Shown here in pieces: positions 17,777-29,500 of a stretch of 64,000 bases of DNA. The notes beneath the pieces were generated by a model. That model did not search any database, was not told the origin of the DNA, and saw only the letters and a program-made list of their open reading frames with translations. The position numbers and the translations under genes were made by a program. Positions within the stretch are counted from its first letter, which is position 1; each line of letters starts with the position of its first letter. The stretch comes from Chrysophaeum taylorii. Lineage: Eukaryota > Sar > Pelagophyceae > Pelagomonadales > Pelagomonadaceae. The DNA is taken from NCBI GenBank assembly GCA_029834535.1, contig JAQMWT010000531.1, forward strand, positions 310,001 to 374,000. The letters run 5' to 3'.

Positions 17777-20018
17777 ACCCTTATGTGTCTTCGAACATTA
17801 CCCTCGTGCGAGCTTATGACGGCCAGGGGCTGGACGAGTAATAAGAACTCAGCGAAAGAGTATGAGACTACGAGATACGAAGAGACACATCCATCGAAAG
17901 ACTGCGCTATTTATTTATTTATTTTCATCAAAGCGTCGTCGTCGCAGCAGGATGCCATGCGTCCCAAACAGACAGCAGAACTTGCTTAAGCGAGCACCAC
18001 AAGGGAAAAAAGTCTTGTGAAGAGAGAGAGACGCGAGGTCAACCAGTCCATCAACACTTTGGTCACTAGTATATCATGATGGAGTATCAACATCGCTCTG
18101 TCGGACAAGCAAAGCATGAAACGCCCCATCCCAAGCTAGTCGAGCGAATAAATGGCTATCAAAGCCGTTCGAAGGTGACACCTAGAGAGAGACATCACCG
18201 GACTTGAAAAAAATGCGGGCCAACTGCGCCCGCCCCTGGCACACTGACCAAGCGCCGCCCGCGAGACCATCGTCAATGGAGGGATTCGACACGGGTTGAC
18301 TGGCAAGAGGGCATGCAGCGTTCGGCGCGACAACGCGCCCAAGCGAGGTCATACGAGCCGAAATTCACCGCGAGGCGTGAAGTAACAACGTGGCAATCAT
18401 ATCCCAAAACTTCGCCGGATGTAAGAGGCACGCGCTGCGAGAGTCCGGAAGTTGAGGAGAACATAGTGTCCTCAAGTATTAACAAGAACAGCTTCCACCA
18501 CCGGTTATTCTTCGAGGGCAGAAGAGCACTGAAGTGACCAAAACGCAGCTTGTTTTGCATAGATGTCCACCATGACCTCGTTCACTTTAAGGCTGGGAGT
18601 GTCGCAGCGAAAGCGTAGAGCCTACGGAGGGGAAGATGATCGTAGATGCTAACAGTAGCACCGTGGACAGGGACCTGTGTGCTGTCGTCCACGAAGGAAC
18701 GCGATCGGGGTGCGGCTGGCCACCATAGCCACTCTTCGCAGTGAAAAAGCATGGCCCTCGCATAAAACCGAGCGGCAACAGTCGCTTGGTTGGTGCCTGG
18801 GGGAGAGGGGCGCGCGAGGATTGCAGTGACGGCGGGCGGGCAAGAAAAATAACGCTGCGGGGGTTTGCACGGGGAAGCGACGCGTGCGGACCCAAAAGAG
18901 ACGGTAGTGACCGTAGCAGCCGGGATCCTTGTCGACACAAAAAACATATGGAAGAACGCAAATCGGCAGCACTGCCTTTAGGATCAATGGACACTCGTCG
19001 CAGTGGACCATCTTTAAAATGAACGCGGGTGGGTGTATTTGCCCGCACAGACAAGAGTATTGTCACCATCCATGTCCTGCATCTTTGCCACGGAGTCGGC
19101 CGTCGAGTATGCACAAAAGGGCAACGTCGCCGCGCGTGCCACCCCGCCACAGTGCAATCAACCCGACTTCCGGGGCCAACAAAGCCAGCAGCATCCACGT
19201 AAAAAATTTAAGTCAGCGAGTGTCCGACAAACCAAGCGCGCTCCGCCTCCGGAATCGAGGAATAAGATGCGTCATGGAATTACAGCCGTGGGGGGCCTCG
19301 ACAAAAAAATGTGTACCACCAAACCCCGTTCTCGTACACACTCAACGACGAGAGCGAGATCAAAAACACTCTGATCAGAGTCATCATTATTATCGCGGGT
19401 CCCAACGATGGTGTGTCCGCGACCCAGGCAAAAAAAGCGTAAGGTCCTTGGCAATGGAGTTGAGCCCCCATTTGGCGCTGGCAACAGCATGGTGGGATTC
19501 GAAGACAGGGGATTCAACTTACGCCAAAAAAATATCGCTCATGAGCCTGGCGACGAGTAATAAGCGCCACAATCAGCCGTGCCTCAAGGCCACCACCACT
19601 CCGATGCTGCGACGAATGCGCCATGATTCCACCGAAGGCCAGACGATCCGCATGAATTATGTCGACCCAGGATAGCAACTACCTAGGCGTACCGCCGCCA
19701 GGGTTGGCTGGTGTTTGTATGGGGACTGACCGATTTTCGCACGCTTCAACAACAGAGACTCCACACTTCAAGTTGAGTAGTAGAATCCACAAGAAAAGCG
19801 CTGTACTACAAATCGTCCGTCCGAAAAAAGTACTGTGGTTTTCCAAACGGGACGACGGAGAAATCGCCGCATCTCGCAGACGAAGGCCATATGCATCCTG
19901 GGTCATCAACGCCAACCTGAAAGCCTGCGCCCGTGGCGAAATAAAAGGCACTACTTTATCGTCGTATAGATCCGCTAATTCAGCTTCTGTGATATAAGCA
20001 TACCCGAGACACTTTTTT
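17777..20018. other. 2.2-kb gene-poor stretch
   Basis: No gene is supported. Base composition drops in GC compared with neighbouring genes. Long frames exist on both strands at 18.6-19.7 kb (up to 248 codons), but none shows a recognisable domain and they shadow one another. It may be an old mobile element that I cannot identify, or simply intergenic DNA. Confidence 0.45.
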
Positions 20019-20795
20019 TCAATCGGCCTTCGCCCGGCGTAGTGTGAAGGACAAGCGTCGCGCGACAACGGGAATTTGATCGCCCTCGTGCGCTTCTGCG
20101 AGGCGTAGGTTTATACACGGCGCTTTGGTTCCGACGACTTCAAGCTTTGTTGGCTCGATCTCGTGGGTGTGGTGGATGTACGCATCATTCTTAAAAACGA
20201 GGAGCGATCGGCGCCGCAACAGGACGGAGGCGACGGGACCCGTGTCGAGCGGCGTCCCCACTTGGGCGGGCCGGAGCCGCTTCGCGAAATACACGAGTCT
20301 GTCTTGACCGCAAGAGAGCGTGGCAGTGACGTGATCGTATGCCGGACCGTCGGTGTGCGCCATGATACCCTCACCTGGCGCGTAGGAATTGACGAGGCAG
20401 TGATTCAAGCATACCCCGACAAACCCAGAGGCGGCATCGGCGACTGACGCGACGAACAAAGGTAACGGTTCGAGAACAAAGTCCGCAGAGCCAGCGGGAC
20501 CACCGAACCGCAGCAACGATCGGCCTCGGACGCGCACCCACGACTCGTCGGGGTCCAGCGTAGACAACAGGCTGTTCTCTTCATCTTCGTCGATAAACTC
20601 AGGTGCGTACCACACGTCTAGGCCATCGAGGCGTTGTGGTGAAACCCGCGCTTTCTCCTTGCGCAGCGGACATGTTTCGGGCAACTGCAGCGGCTCTGCG
20701 CGCGCTTGCGAGACCGAGACAGAATCGGGTCGGCTGCGCTTTGCCCGTTCTTCCATGAGCATTTCGCGCCTCAGTTCGAAGAAGTCGAGCGCCAT
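20019..20795 (-). CDS. ALKBH6: ALKBH6-like AlkB-family dioxygenase
   Basis: 258 residues, Fe(II)/2-oxoglutarate-dependent AlkB-family oxygenase. The best match is ALKBH6: VNSYAPGEGIMAHTDGP is almost the family's signature (NQYLPGEGIMPHEDGP). Metal ligands are His147 and Asp149 (HTD) and His211 (HTHEI); the 2OG-binding Arg lies in RRLSFTLRR near the C-terminus. ALKBH6 is thought to repair or modify alkylated DNA or RNA; the substrate is not settled. The frame stays open upstream, but the first ATG is at 20795 and gives an N-terminus that begins MALDFFELRREM. An upstream exon cannot be excluded. Confidence 0.8.
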   Translation of the reverse strand: MALDFFELRREMLMEERAKRSRPDSVSVSQARAEPLQLPETCPLRKEKARVSPQRLDGLDVWYAPEFIDEDEENSLLSTLDPDESWVRVRGRSLLRFGGPAGSADFVLEPLPLFVASVADAASGFVGVCLNHCLVNSYAPGEGIMAHTDGPAYDHVTATLSCGQDRLVYFAKRLRPAQVGTPLDTGPVASVLLRRRSLLVFKNDAYIHHTHEIEPTKLEVVGTKAPCINLRLAEAHEGDQIPVVARRLSFTLRRAKAD

Positions 20796-21641
20796 AAATA
20801 ATAGAATCAGGGTTAGTACTACATTTTTCCTGCAGGGGGGATTTTGACGAGAGGACGAGCGGAGATATAGGACATCAGAACGCGCGCGGCGAGACGCGCC
20901 CGCAGCAGCGAAGTACACGGCCTGAAGCTGAGCGGAGGGCAAATGACGGTACCTACGTCACGCAGATCAAGGCAAGCGTGGGAGTCGTCGCGTCATGACT
21001 AAAACTAAAGTCGTGTTCCCGTACGCGACTTACTTATACCTTCGGAGGAGAGTCGCGAAAAGTAGGCCATTATATAAAAAGAAGCTAGCCCACCTTCGCA
21101 CTATAGACGCCAAATTTTGTTTGATGATCCCCCCGCGCACTGACTGTGGTTGGCATTTCGCTAGGTCGTGTTGGTTGTCGCCATGTCCGCTATAAGGGAG
21201 ATCTCGACAGAACGGACGTTTTTCCGTGTTGCTTGAAGAAGTGTGGAGGGGTGGTGTACGGCGATGAGCAGCCAAAACCGTCGGGATAATCACGTGCGTG
21301 GGGAACCCTGTGTGAACTTACCCTCTTAACGAGGAGCGGAAGGCTGACGACAACGAAGCATCGCAGTCGCGCGCGAATGCAGCAACTGGCGCGCTGGCAC
21401 CATATAGGGTGCGCCGTGGAACTCTGAGCTGCAGATGTGGGCGTATGCCATGTACCACACCTCGATTTGATGATCGGCGTCGACGGGACAACGTCGTGGG
21501 AAATGTGCTTTGGGGATACGGTGCGTCCTAGTGCGATTGTGAAAGCGGGCGAGCAAGGTCGTCGAGATACAAAGTCGTCTTAAGAGGGTCGTCGCGGTCG
21601 ATAAGCAAAGGTCGTGTTTTGTTGACTGCGAAGGAGGCGGC
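20796..21641. other. Intergenic between ALKBH6-like and MYB genes
   Basis: Holds the 5' flank of the ALKBH6-like gene and the 3' flank of the MYB gene. Frames seen here are short and without domains. Confidence 0.4.
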
Positions 21642-23842
21642 TCATGCGGTGCCGCTAGGGGGAGGAGCCTCGAGAACTGTTTTCGGCGAGATAGCCGCGC
21701 GACCGAGGGCATCGGGATCGACCGTTTCGTCAGACACCGCGGAAATGTTGCGCTGCAGCGGGTGCTGTTTCGTTGTACTCAGCATCTCCGAGACCTGCGG
21801 CACAGAGTCATCGTCAGTCGGCGATGCTGCGTATTTTTTTTGTAGCGCACCTTGCTCGGTATTTTGACCTTGGGTGCGGGAAGACCCCAGGCGGCGTGGT
21901 ACTCCTGGCAGTTTGGGGAGATGAAATCACATTGTGCTATTCGCGCCGCTCGGTCTGGCGGGAAATTTTGCGAAGCCAATCTCGAGGCCTCAATCGCCTC
22001 GACCGCGGAAAGATCGATCGTGAGGTCGTCGGCTTGCGTTGGCAGGACGTTGGAGGAAATGGACGAAGTGTCCGAAGCGAAGGCTTGGAAGCCCACCGAC
22101 GCGCCAACGAGGTCGTGCGGTGACAGCAAGCCCGAGACCATGCCGGAGGGCGTCCTCTGCATGGGTCCGTTGGGCGTGAGGCCGGTGCGCCCCGCGTAGA
22201 AGAGGTCGTCCTCGGGGCAGTTCGAGAGGGGGCTCCTCGAGAGAGTGGGACCGTGCTGTCCGACGTCCAACAAGCTGTCCGCGTCGGGGTCGTCCAGCGA
22301 AGCAGGGGACGTGATATCTACCGCGTCGACACCAGCGACGTCGAGCGCGTCGAACGACACGTCGAGGTCACACTCTTCGATTCCTCTAGGCCGTTGGTCG
22401 TCGACGTCTTCGAGCGACAGCAAGCCGTCGTCAATGTCGCCGCTTCGTCCAAAGTCATCAAAGAGATCGAGGACTTCGTTCTCCGATTCTGGTCTGATGT
22501 CGTCGGTCGGCATCATGCTCGTCTCGTCGGCATCGTCGGTAACGACCGTCGGCGTGGCGACCGTCGGCGCGGCGGCGATGGACATGGCCACGTCGGAGGA
22601 CGGCGACGACGACGACGCGCGTTCGCCCGAATTGCTCCGTTTTGAGGACGACGAAGGGCCGCGACTCTTGGTGCTCGACGCTTCAGAACCGCTCGGCTCT
22701 CGCTCGTCTCGATCAATGAGGTCCATTGCGAGGCGCGCGCGCGCGATGGCCGCCGTGTCTTCCTCCGCTGGTGCTTTGCCAAACATGGCCGACTTCTTCC
22801 GGCGAAAGGCCGAGTTCCATCTGTTTTTGACCGCGTTTTCGGCGCGCCCGGGCAATAACTTGGCGATCTTCGTCCACGCGTTCCCCCAGCCTGTGCAGCA
22901 ACCGCAAGCGTAAGATTCTTTTTCCAACACCCACGCTATCGGCGGCGGCGGCGGCAACATCCATCACACGCAAGAAACACGATCGTCCCGATCGACTCGC
23001 GCGCGCGACCACAACAACAACAACAACATCAACAACGTGCACGTACGTTGTTGCGCCTCGGCGAGGATGGTGTCTTCCTCGTGCGTCCAGCCGCCCTTTT
23101 TGAGGTTTGGATCGAGGTGGTTTGTCCATCGCTCGCGACACTGCTTGCCGATGCGGCCCGGGATCCGCTCGGCTATCTGCATCCAGGTGAGGCCGCCCTC
23201 GCGCATGCATTCGATGATGATCTTGTCCTCTTCTTCCGTGAAGGCGCCCTTGACGAGGCCAGCGCGCAGGACTTTTTGCCAGCGGTGGAGGCACTGGACG
23301 TCGGAGCGTCCGTGGCCGGCCAGGTGGACCTCGGCGATCTGCTTCCAGTCGTGGGTGCCGACCTGCTTGACGGCCATGCACAGCTTCTCGTCTTCCTGCT
23401 TGGTCCAACGACGTTTGAGGCCGCCCTCGCGCACGCAGTCGACCATCACCTTGTCCTCCTTTTCGCAAAAGGATCCCTTGACGAGCCCGGGGCGGAGGAA
23501 CTTCTGCCAGCGGTGCATGCACTGCGCGTCGGAGAGCTCGTGGCCCTTCATGTAGACGCTAGCGATAGTTTTCCAGTCGTTGAGCCCTACGCCCTTGACG
23601 GCAGCGCACAGCTTTTCGTCTTCTTGCTTGGACCAGCGACGTTTGGTGTTGATGAGCGGTGACTTTTGCCGCGGCGCGGAGGAGGAGGACTTCGAGCCGC
23701 CGGGCGACAGCTGCAGGTTGGGTCGCTTGACGTCCTGGCCTCGCGGGGAGCCACTCACGGGCGAGCAGACCTCGGTCCTTTTGAGGAGCGGCCGCGGCGG
23801 CGTTTCCGCCGCTGCTGCCGAAAACATTGACATGTCTTGCAT
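21642..23842 (-). CDS. MYB transcription factor with an extra one-and-a-half repeats
   Basis: Three exons: 23842-23047, 22890-21851 and 21794-21642, with introns of 156 and 56 nt; the first intron falls inside the last MYB repeat and removing it restores EAQQR-WGNAWTKIAKLLPGR. Nuclear DNA-binding factor of the R1R2R3 (c-Myb/3R-MYB) type. Repeats, residue numbers from M1: R1-like 68-118, a truncated R2-like helix 119-143, then full R1 144-194, R2 195-244 and R3 245-295. R3 is the best conserved. The long second half is acidic, Ser- and Asp-rich, without a known domain, and could activate transcription. 3R-MYBs control G2/M genes in plants and animals; that role here is inference. ATG 23842 is the first in frame; an upstream coding exon is possible. 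Confidence 0.8.
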
Positions 23843-23879
23843 GAGTTCGTCGGACGCGACCGTCACGATCGTGGTGGTG

Positions 23880-24496
23880 CTGACGTGCTTCTTCGGCGCG
23901 TCTGTCCTCCGAAAGAAAGACAGCAGGCACTTACTCTTGGTCGACGACGACGATGATAATGCTCTGCGCCGTCGGTTTGGTTCGGTTCGAGGAGATAGAT
24001 GGCCTCAAAAAATGTCGCGCCCAGTCTTGGCCGTCGTGGCTCAACAGTGGTGACACGAAGACGCCCGCGATGTGGCCCGAGGTCGACGACGACCTATTAT
24101 TTTTACTTGTCCGTTTAGCAGTGTTTCAACTAAACTGTCGATATATCCGAGCGGATATGTCCTAGGTGTTGTTATGCGACGACACATACTGGAGTTCCTT
24201 TGGGTGTGTGTGAAACGGCTTGTGCAGAATCATTGCTATTATACTGATTGAACCGGCAAGTCATGAACAGTAAAAAACGCGATATCTTTCTTTCGATCCC
24301 GTCTTGGGACATCAACCCGAACTGCTGGTGGCCGCGTCAACTTACTTCTGATGTTCTTTTTCGTCTCGAAAACGAAAGGGGTCGGAGAAGAAATTTCTTC
24401 TTCCTTCGCTCGTGGTGGTCGATCGCAACAACAGTCAACCATTCTCTAATAAAACACACACCCCAAGTCGTCGAAGTCCGTCCTTCTTCTTACATA
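23880..24496. other. Intergenic; possible 5' exon of the MYB gene
   Basis: On the minus strand a stop-free frame runs from about 24120 to a strong GTAAGT donor at 23934. A 55-nt GT-AG intron (23934-23880) would join it in phase to the MYB coding frame. The frame contains plausible protein (GHIAGVFVSPLLSHDGQDW) but no ATG, so it would need a further upstream exon. The rest, to 24496, shows nothing. Confidence 0.3.
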
Positions 24497-25317
24497 TCAC
24501 GGTGGTCGGCAGCAGGGAGGAAAACGGTCGGGGGGGGCGCGGCGCAGGAGCGAACGTAGCGCGAGGAGCGCACCGCCGTGGAGGCTGACCGCCATGATGA
24601 GGAGGTAGCTACTGAGGCCGAGGGTGATTCGGTCGCACGCCAGATCAGCGACGGAGGTGCCTTCGTCGACGAGCCTGGAAGAAGCCTGGGGGTCGTCGAT
24701 GATGCAGACGTCGCGGGCGGCGTGCGCCGCGTTGCTCGCGAGCGCGGCCATGAGAACGCTGAGCGCAGCCATCGCGAGCATCGCGATGGAAAAACGATCC
24801 GAACGGAAGAGATTGCGAAGCGGCAGGACAGCGGCGGCGGCGGCGCATCCGAACAGAGCCGAGGCGAGGGCGCGGCGTCGCGCCGCAAAGATCGCCCCGC
24901 AGTCTGTGAGCGCGGCGGTGTCGCATGCCGCGTCGATGGTTGCTGCGACGCGTACGCTCGAGACGCGGTTGAATCGCGTAAGCGTCTGATGGTCGTAGTA
25001 GACGCGCCACAGGCCGACGCCGAGGTCGAAGACGTGCTCCTCGCCCTGGTTGTCTAAGAGGATTTTTTTTTTAAAAGGGCGAAAGAAGAGACGGAGGACG
25101 CACGAAAGCCGATGGTTGCGTTGAGGTTCAACCAGTCGGTTTGGGAAATGGCGGCCAAGATGCCGGCCCACGACAGGGCGACCACAACAACCGCCGCCGC
25201 CGCCGCCGCGCGGTGCCAGCTGTGGCGTATGTCGTGGCTGTGGCTGCGCGGCCGCTGTATCTCTGCGGCGATGAGACCAATGGCGGCCTCGTCGTCTGCG
25301 GTGAGTCGGGGCTCCAT
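24497..25317 (-). CDS. Four-TM membrane protein, unknown family, two exons
   Basis: Exon 1 is 25317-25104, exon 2 is 25053-24497. A 50-nt GT-AG intron (donor GTGCGT, acceptor CTCTTAG) joins them in phase. The protein has 256 residues. Hydrophobic segments lie near residues 37-58 (AAAAAAVVVVALSWAGILAA), 133-150, 158-178 and 210-232. The stretch between the first two is a soluble loop with VGLWRVYYDH and several Cys. The arrangement (short N-terminus, large first loop, four helices) recalls the claudin/tetraspan architecture, but no family motif is clear enough to name. The ATG begins MEPRLTADDEAAIGLIAAEI. Confidence 0.6.
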
Positions 25318-25482
25318 GTATTTATTATTACGATGGCCGGCGCGTGGCCGGGCGCAGGCTATCTCGAGGCACTATATATAGTAGGAGGGTAAGGTTATCG
25401 CTTGAACTTTGGAGAGAGGGGTAGAGTCACCCAACAGCCCCCGAGTAGTAGGGTATAAGGGTATGATGTAGAAGGGTTAATA

Positions 25483-26577
25483 ATGATGAGTGACGACGAC
25501 GACGAGGAGGTCCCGGAGCTCGTCGAGACCGCCGAGATTGAGGAGGAGGAGAAGAAGAAGAAGATTCCCGTGACGATCCTCTGCGGGTTCCTGGGCGCGG
25601 GCAAGTCGACAATCGTGGCGCAGCTCGTCGCGGAGGCGTCGGGAAGGCGTATCGCTGTTGTGACGAACGAGTTTGGTGAGTCGGGGGGTCTCGAGAGCGT
25701 GATCACCGCGGGGGGCGGCGCGACGACGTGGGCGGCCGAGACGGTGGAGCTTCGGAACGGGTGCGTGTGCTGCAGCGTGAAAGACGAGCTCGCGACGAGC
25801 ATCGAGGGTTTGGCGGAGAGGACGGATCCCGACGCGATTATCGTCGAGCTCTCGGGCGCGGCCAACCCTGGTCCCGTTGCCGAGTCGTTTTGGCTCGACG
25901 AGTCCCTCGAGAGCGCGATCGAGCTCGACGCCGTCGTGTGCGTCGTCGACTGCGCTTATCCCCGATCTCTCGAGTACTACGAGGCTCGACGCCAGATCGC
26001 TTACGCCGACAGGCTGGTCCTCTCCAAGCCAGACATCGCGCCAGACGTCGGGAAGATCGAACGACGGCTCCAAACGATGACCTCGGCGGAGACGCGGCGC
26101 GCGACGCGCGGCGCCGGGCTGCGGGGTTGGCTTTTGGCGACGGGCTGTTACGGCGAAAACGCAAAGAGGGAAATTCGGCGGGTCCTCGACACCCCTGGAG
26201 CCTTTGGTAGTGGTGCTGTTCACGAGACCGCCTTCACCACCGTCTCGGTGTTTCAGGAAGACCGGTGTGTCGACCTCGAAAAGGTGCGGGCCTTTTTAGC
26301 CTCCTTGCTCTGGGGGGCGGCGGAGGCGGAGCGTTCCTCCTCCTCCTCCTCCTCCGTCGAGATATTCCGCGTCAAGGGCATGGTCCGCGCGGGAGCGTGC
26401 TATTATCTCGTCCAGGGTGTCGGCGAAGTCTTCGAAGTCACGCCGATGCGACCGGAAGACGCACGGAGTCTCGATTTTCCCCTCGGGTTTCTCCTCTTTA
26501 TTGGGACCAACCTCGACCGGAACCGTCTGGAGAAGGAGTTTGCCCTCTGCTGCCACCATCATAATAATAACAAGTAG
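25483..26577 (+). CDS. ZNG1: ZNG1/CobW-family zinc-regulated GTPase metallochaperone
   Basis: 364 residues, G3E GTPase of COG0523. It uses GTP to deliver metal, in ZNG1 zinc, to a client such as methionine aminopeptidase 1. Walker A is GFLGAGKS (35-42), the metal site CVCC is at 94-97 within ELRNGCVCCSVKD, and the G2/G3-like segment is VELSGAANPG. The guanine motif appears as SKPD rather than the usual NKxD. The C-terminal CobW domain is present (IFRVKGMV and FLLFIGTNLD). Near the N-terminus VPELVE stands where animal ZNG1 has CPELVP, the METAP1-docking motif. The next gene begins 6 nt after the stop codon and in the same frame. Confidence 0.85.
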   Translation: MMSDDDDEEVPELVETAEIEEEEKKKKIPVTILCGFLGAGKSTIVAQLVAEASGRRIAVVTNEFGESGGLESVITAGGGATTWAAETVELRNGCVCCSVKDELATSIEGLAERTDPDAIIVELSGAANPGPVAESFWLDESLESAIELDAVVCVVDCAYPRSLEYYEARRQIAYADRLVLSKPDIAPDVGKIERRLQTMTSAETRRATRGAGLRGWLLATGCYGENAKREIRRVLDTPGAFGSGAVHETAFTTVSVFQEDRCVDLEKVRAFLASLLWGAAEAERSSSSSSSVEIFRVKGMVRAGACYYLVQGVGEVFEVTPMRPEDARSLDFPLGFLLFIGTNLDRNRLEKEFALCCHHHNNNK

Positions 26578-26583
26578 CGCCAA

Positions 26584-29500
26584 ATGTATGTCTGGAAGAA
26601 CCGCCACCGCCGCGATCGTCGCGATCGTGGTGGTGGTGGTCATCCCGCGGCCTCTGACGTCGTCGTCACGGAGAAGAGTCCGTCTTTGTCGGTCGAGGCC
26701 CTCGAGGCGCACGAGATTCGCGTGCGCACAAAGCACATCAAGCAGTTGATGGAGGCGTATCTTGGGACTCCGCACGGCAGACTCGAGCTGCTCGCCGTCG
26801 GCGAGGTCATCCGCCGCCAGGAAAAAAAATCCACCAGCAGCAGCAGCGAGTCGACCATCCGAGAGCACTTCGACGTGTTCGACGTCGACGGGAGCGGCTC
26901 TGTCGACGCGCGAGAACTGGGCGGCCTGCTGCGCGAGCTGCGCATTCCGGTCAAGAACGCCGACGAGCTCGCGGAGATCATGCACGAGGTCGACGCCGAC
27001 GGCTCGGGGACGATCGACTTTCCCGAGTTTGAGCGCTGGTTCCTCTCGTCGCGACGGAAAAAAAAAAAGTCTAAAGTCGCTCGCGCGCTCGCGGGCGTCG
27101 GCAGCATGCTCGAGGCCCGCCGCGTCATCGTCGCGTGCGCGCACCACGACGCCGAGCAGCACGCGCGGCTTGTGTTCCGCCAGAGCCGGCCCTTGGGGAC
27201 CGCGACGGCGCGCGAGGTCGAGGTCGACGCGGCGGCCGAGCGGAGATTCGCGCGCGTCAGGACCGTTTTCGGCCGGCCCGGGTGTTCGAAAGACGACGAC
27301 TACGACAAGCGCGGGTTTAGGGCGCGCCGCGCGCTCTTTCACCCCGACCTCTGGCCGCTCCCGCCGCCCACCCCCGTCGTGCTGCCACCCGCGTGGATGA
27401 ACGCCGCGGCGCCCAGGCTTTCGGACCCGGACGACGTCGCGGGCTCGAACAAAAACGCGACCGTCCGGGGCTTTGATCCCGTCGCGGGGGCGCGCGCCGC
27501 GCCCCGCGATATCACGGGCTTCGCCTCGATGGGTTCTGAAGTGTTCCAGAACTCTTTGTCCGGCGCCCTCGTAGCCCTGCGCCGCGACGTCGCGATGCCC
27601 GACGCCAAAATAATTGGCGCGCCGGCGATCGAGGTCGTGCCCGAGGGCCGCGCGGCGGCTCGCGTCGTCTTCTCGTGGCGGCCCGAGATGCTGCCGCGGC
27701 CGAAGCGCGACGTGATGATCGAGGCCGAGTTTAACGGGTGGCGCCCGCGGCGGCTCCTGGCGTCGAAATCGATGACGTACGACGTCGCGTTCGACCTCGC
27801 CCCGGGCGCCTACCGGTATCGGTTCCGCGTCGACGGCCAGCTCGCGCTCGACGCCGCCGCGCCCGAGGCCGCCGCCGCCGATGCCAATATCGTCTACGTC
27901 CTCGCGTACCACGCATCTTTCAAAACAGCAGCAGCAGCAGCAGGAGCCGGGCCCGAGTTGTTGCGTCTCGACCTTTCGGGCTCGCGCGCTCGCGACGACG
28001 GCGCGTGGGCGCTCGCGGCCGCCGCGCGAGCGGGCGGCGGCGGCGGCGCGCTCGTATCGCTGTGTCTTGCGTCGAACGGCATTTCCGCCGACGGCGCGGG
28101 AGCGATCGCGTCCGCGCTCGCCTCGGGCGCGGCCTGGGCGCTCCGGACCCTCGACCTCTCGCGCAACGGTCTCGGCGCCGACGGCGGCGCCGCGCTGGGC
28201 GCGATGCTCGCGACGAGGCGCGACGACGCCTGGCGCGCCGCGCATCCTTTGGCGCGAGCCGGCGCGTGCCGGCCGGCGCCCGTCGAGCGCCTCGTGTTGT
28301 CGGGGTGCTCTCTGGGCGACGACGGCGCGGCCCGCGTCGCCGCCGGCCTCGCCGGCCACGACGCGATCCGAGTCCTAAACCTCGACGACAACGGTATCGT
28401 CGACCTCGGCGCGGCGGCCCTCGCGACTGCTCTCTCGCGCAACGCCACGCTTTCGCTTCTCTCGCTCGCGGCCAACCGCCTCGTTCCCAGAGCCGCGCGG
28501 GCGCTCGCCGAGCCCCTCCGGCTTTCGGGCTCGCTCCGCTCTCTCGACTTGACGGCCAACCCGACGCTCGGCCCCGAGGGCGCCGCGGCGCTCGGCGACG
28601 CCCTCGCCCGAGACGAGAAGAATAAAGCGCCGAGTTCGTCGCTCTCGCACCTCAGCCTCGCCAAGTGCGGCGTGGGTCGCGACCGCGCGGGGATCTCCGC
28701 GCTCGCGCGCGGCGTCGAGCGAAACGTCGCTCTCGAGTCGCTCGACTTGAGCGAAAACGACCTCGACGAGTGGGCGGCGTCCGAGCTAGCGACCGTCCTC
28801 GCCCGATCGAGGGGCCGCCTCGTCGACCTCCGGCTCGAGGGAAACCCCGACATTCGCCCGGAGTGGCTCTGGCGAGATCACCACCTCGCGACCGGCGGCG
28901 GTCGCGCGAAATCAGAATCAAAATCGTCGCTTTCCTCCAAAAAAATCGAGGCGACGACGACGACGACCACCATACCGTCGATCGCGACGAGTCTCGAGCT
29001 CAACAGGCGAGCCGCCGCCGCCGCCGATCGACAGAGGAGCCTCCCCTTCGAGGTCGTGCCGCCCCCCGACGCCGAGACGCTCAAGCTCGAGGGCGAGTGG
29101 ACAGCTGCGGGCTGGTATTCGGCGACCGACGAGATTTCGGCCAAAAAGGCGCGCGACGAGCAGGCCGCCAAGGCGAACGAAGCGGATCGCGAACGCGCAG
29201 AACGCGACGCCGTCGCCGCCGCCGGCGCCGCCGCTGCCGCGGCGGCATTCGGTCTCGCGCGCCGCCACCCCGACGGTCCCCGGCTCGCGACCGCGGTCGT
29301 CGCACAACTCGGGGCAGACCTCGAGACCTCGAGCAAAAACAAGATCGTGCCTGCTGCCGATTCGTCGTCGGACCACTCTCGCGTCGCGGCACTCTTCAAG
29401 CTCGTGGACGCGGACGACTCGGGCACCATCGACGGCGAAGAGCTGCGACCGCTCCTCGCGCGCCTCGGCTTTGCCGTCTCCGAGCGCCGGGCCCGCGAGA

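Noticed and set aside
18929-19675. 248-codon plus-strand frame, possibly a transposase on either strand
   Set aside because: No motif of any transposase family could be aligned with confidence, and several overlapping frames look equally (un)likely.
26296-28359. 687-codon minus-strand frame
   Set aside because: Antisense shadow of ZNG1 and the EF-hand scaffold in GC-rich DNA; no domains. The same holds for 30945-32723 (-) and 55599-57776 (+).
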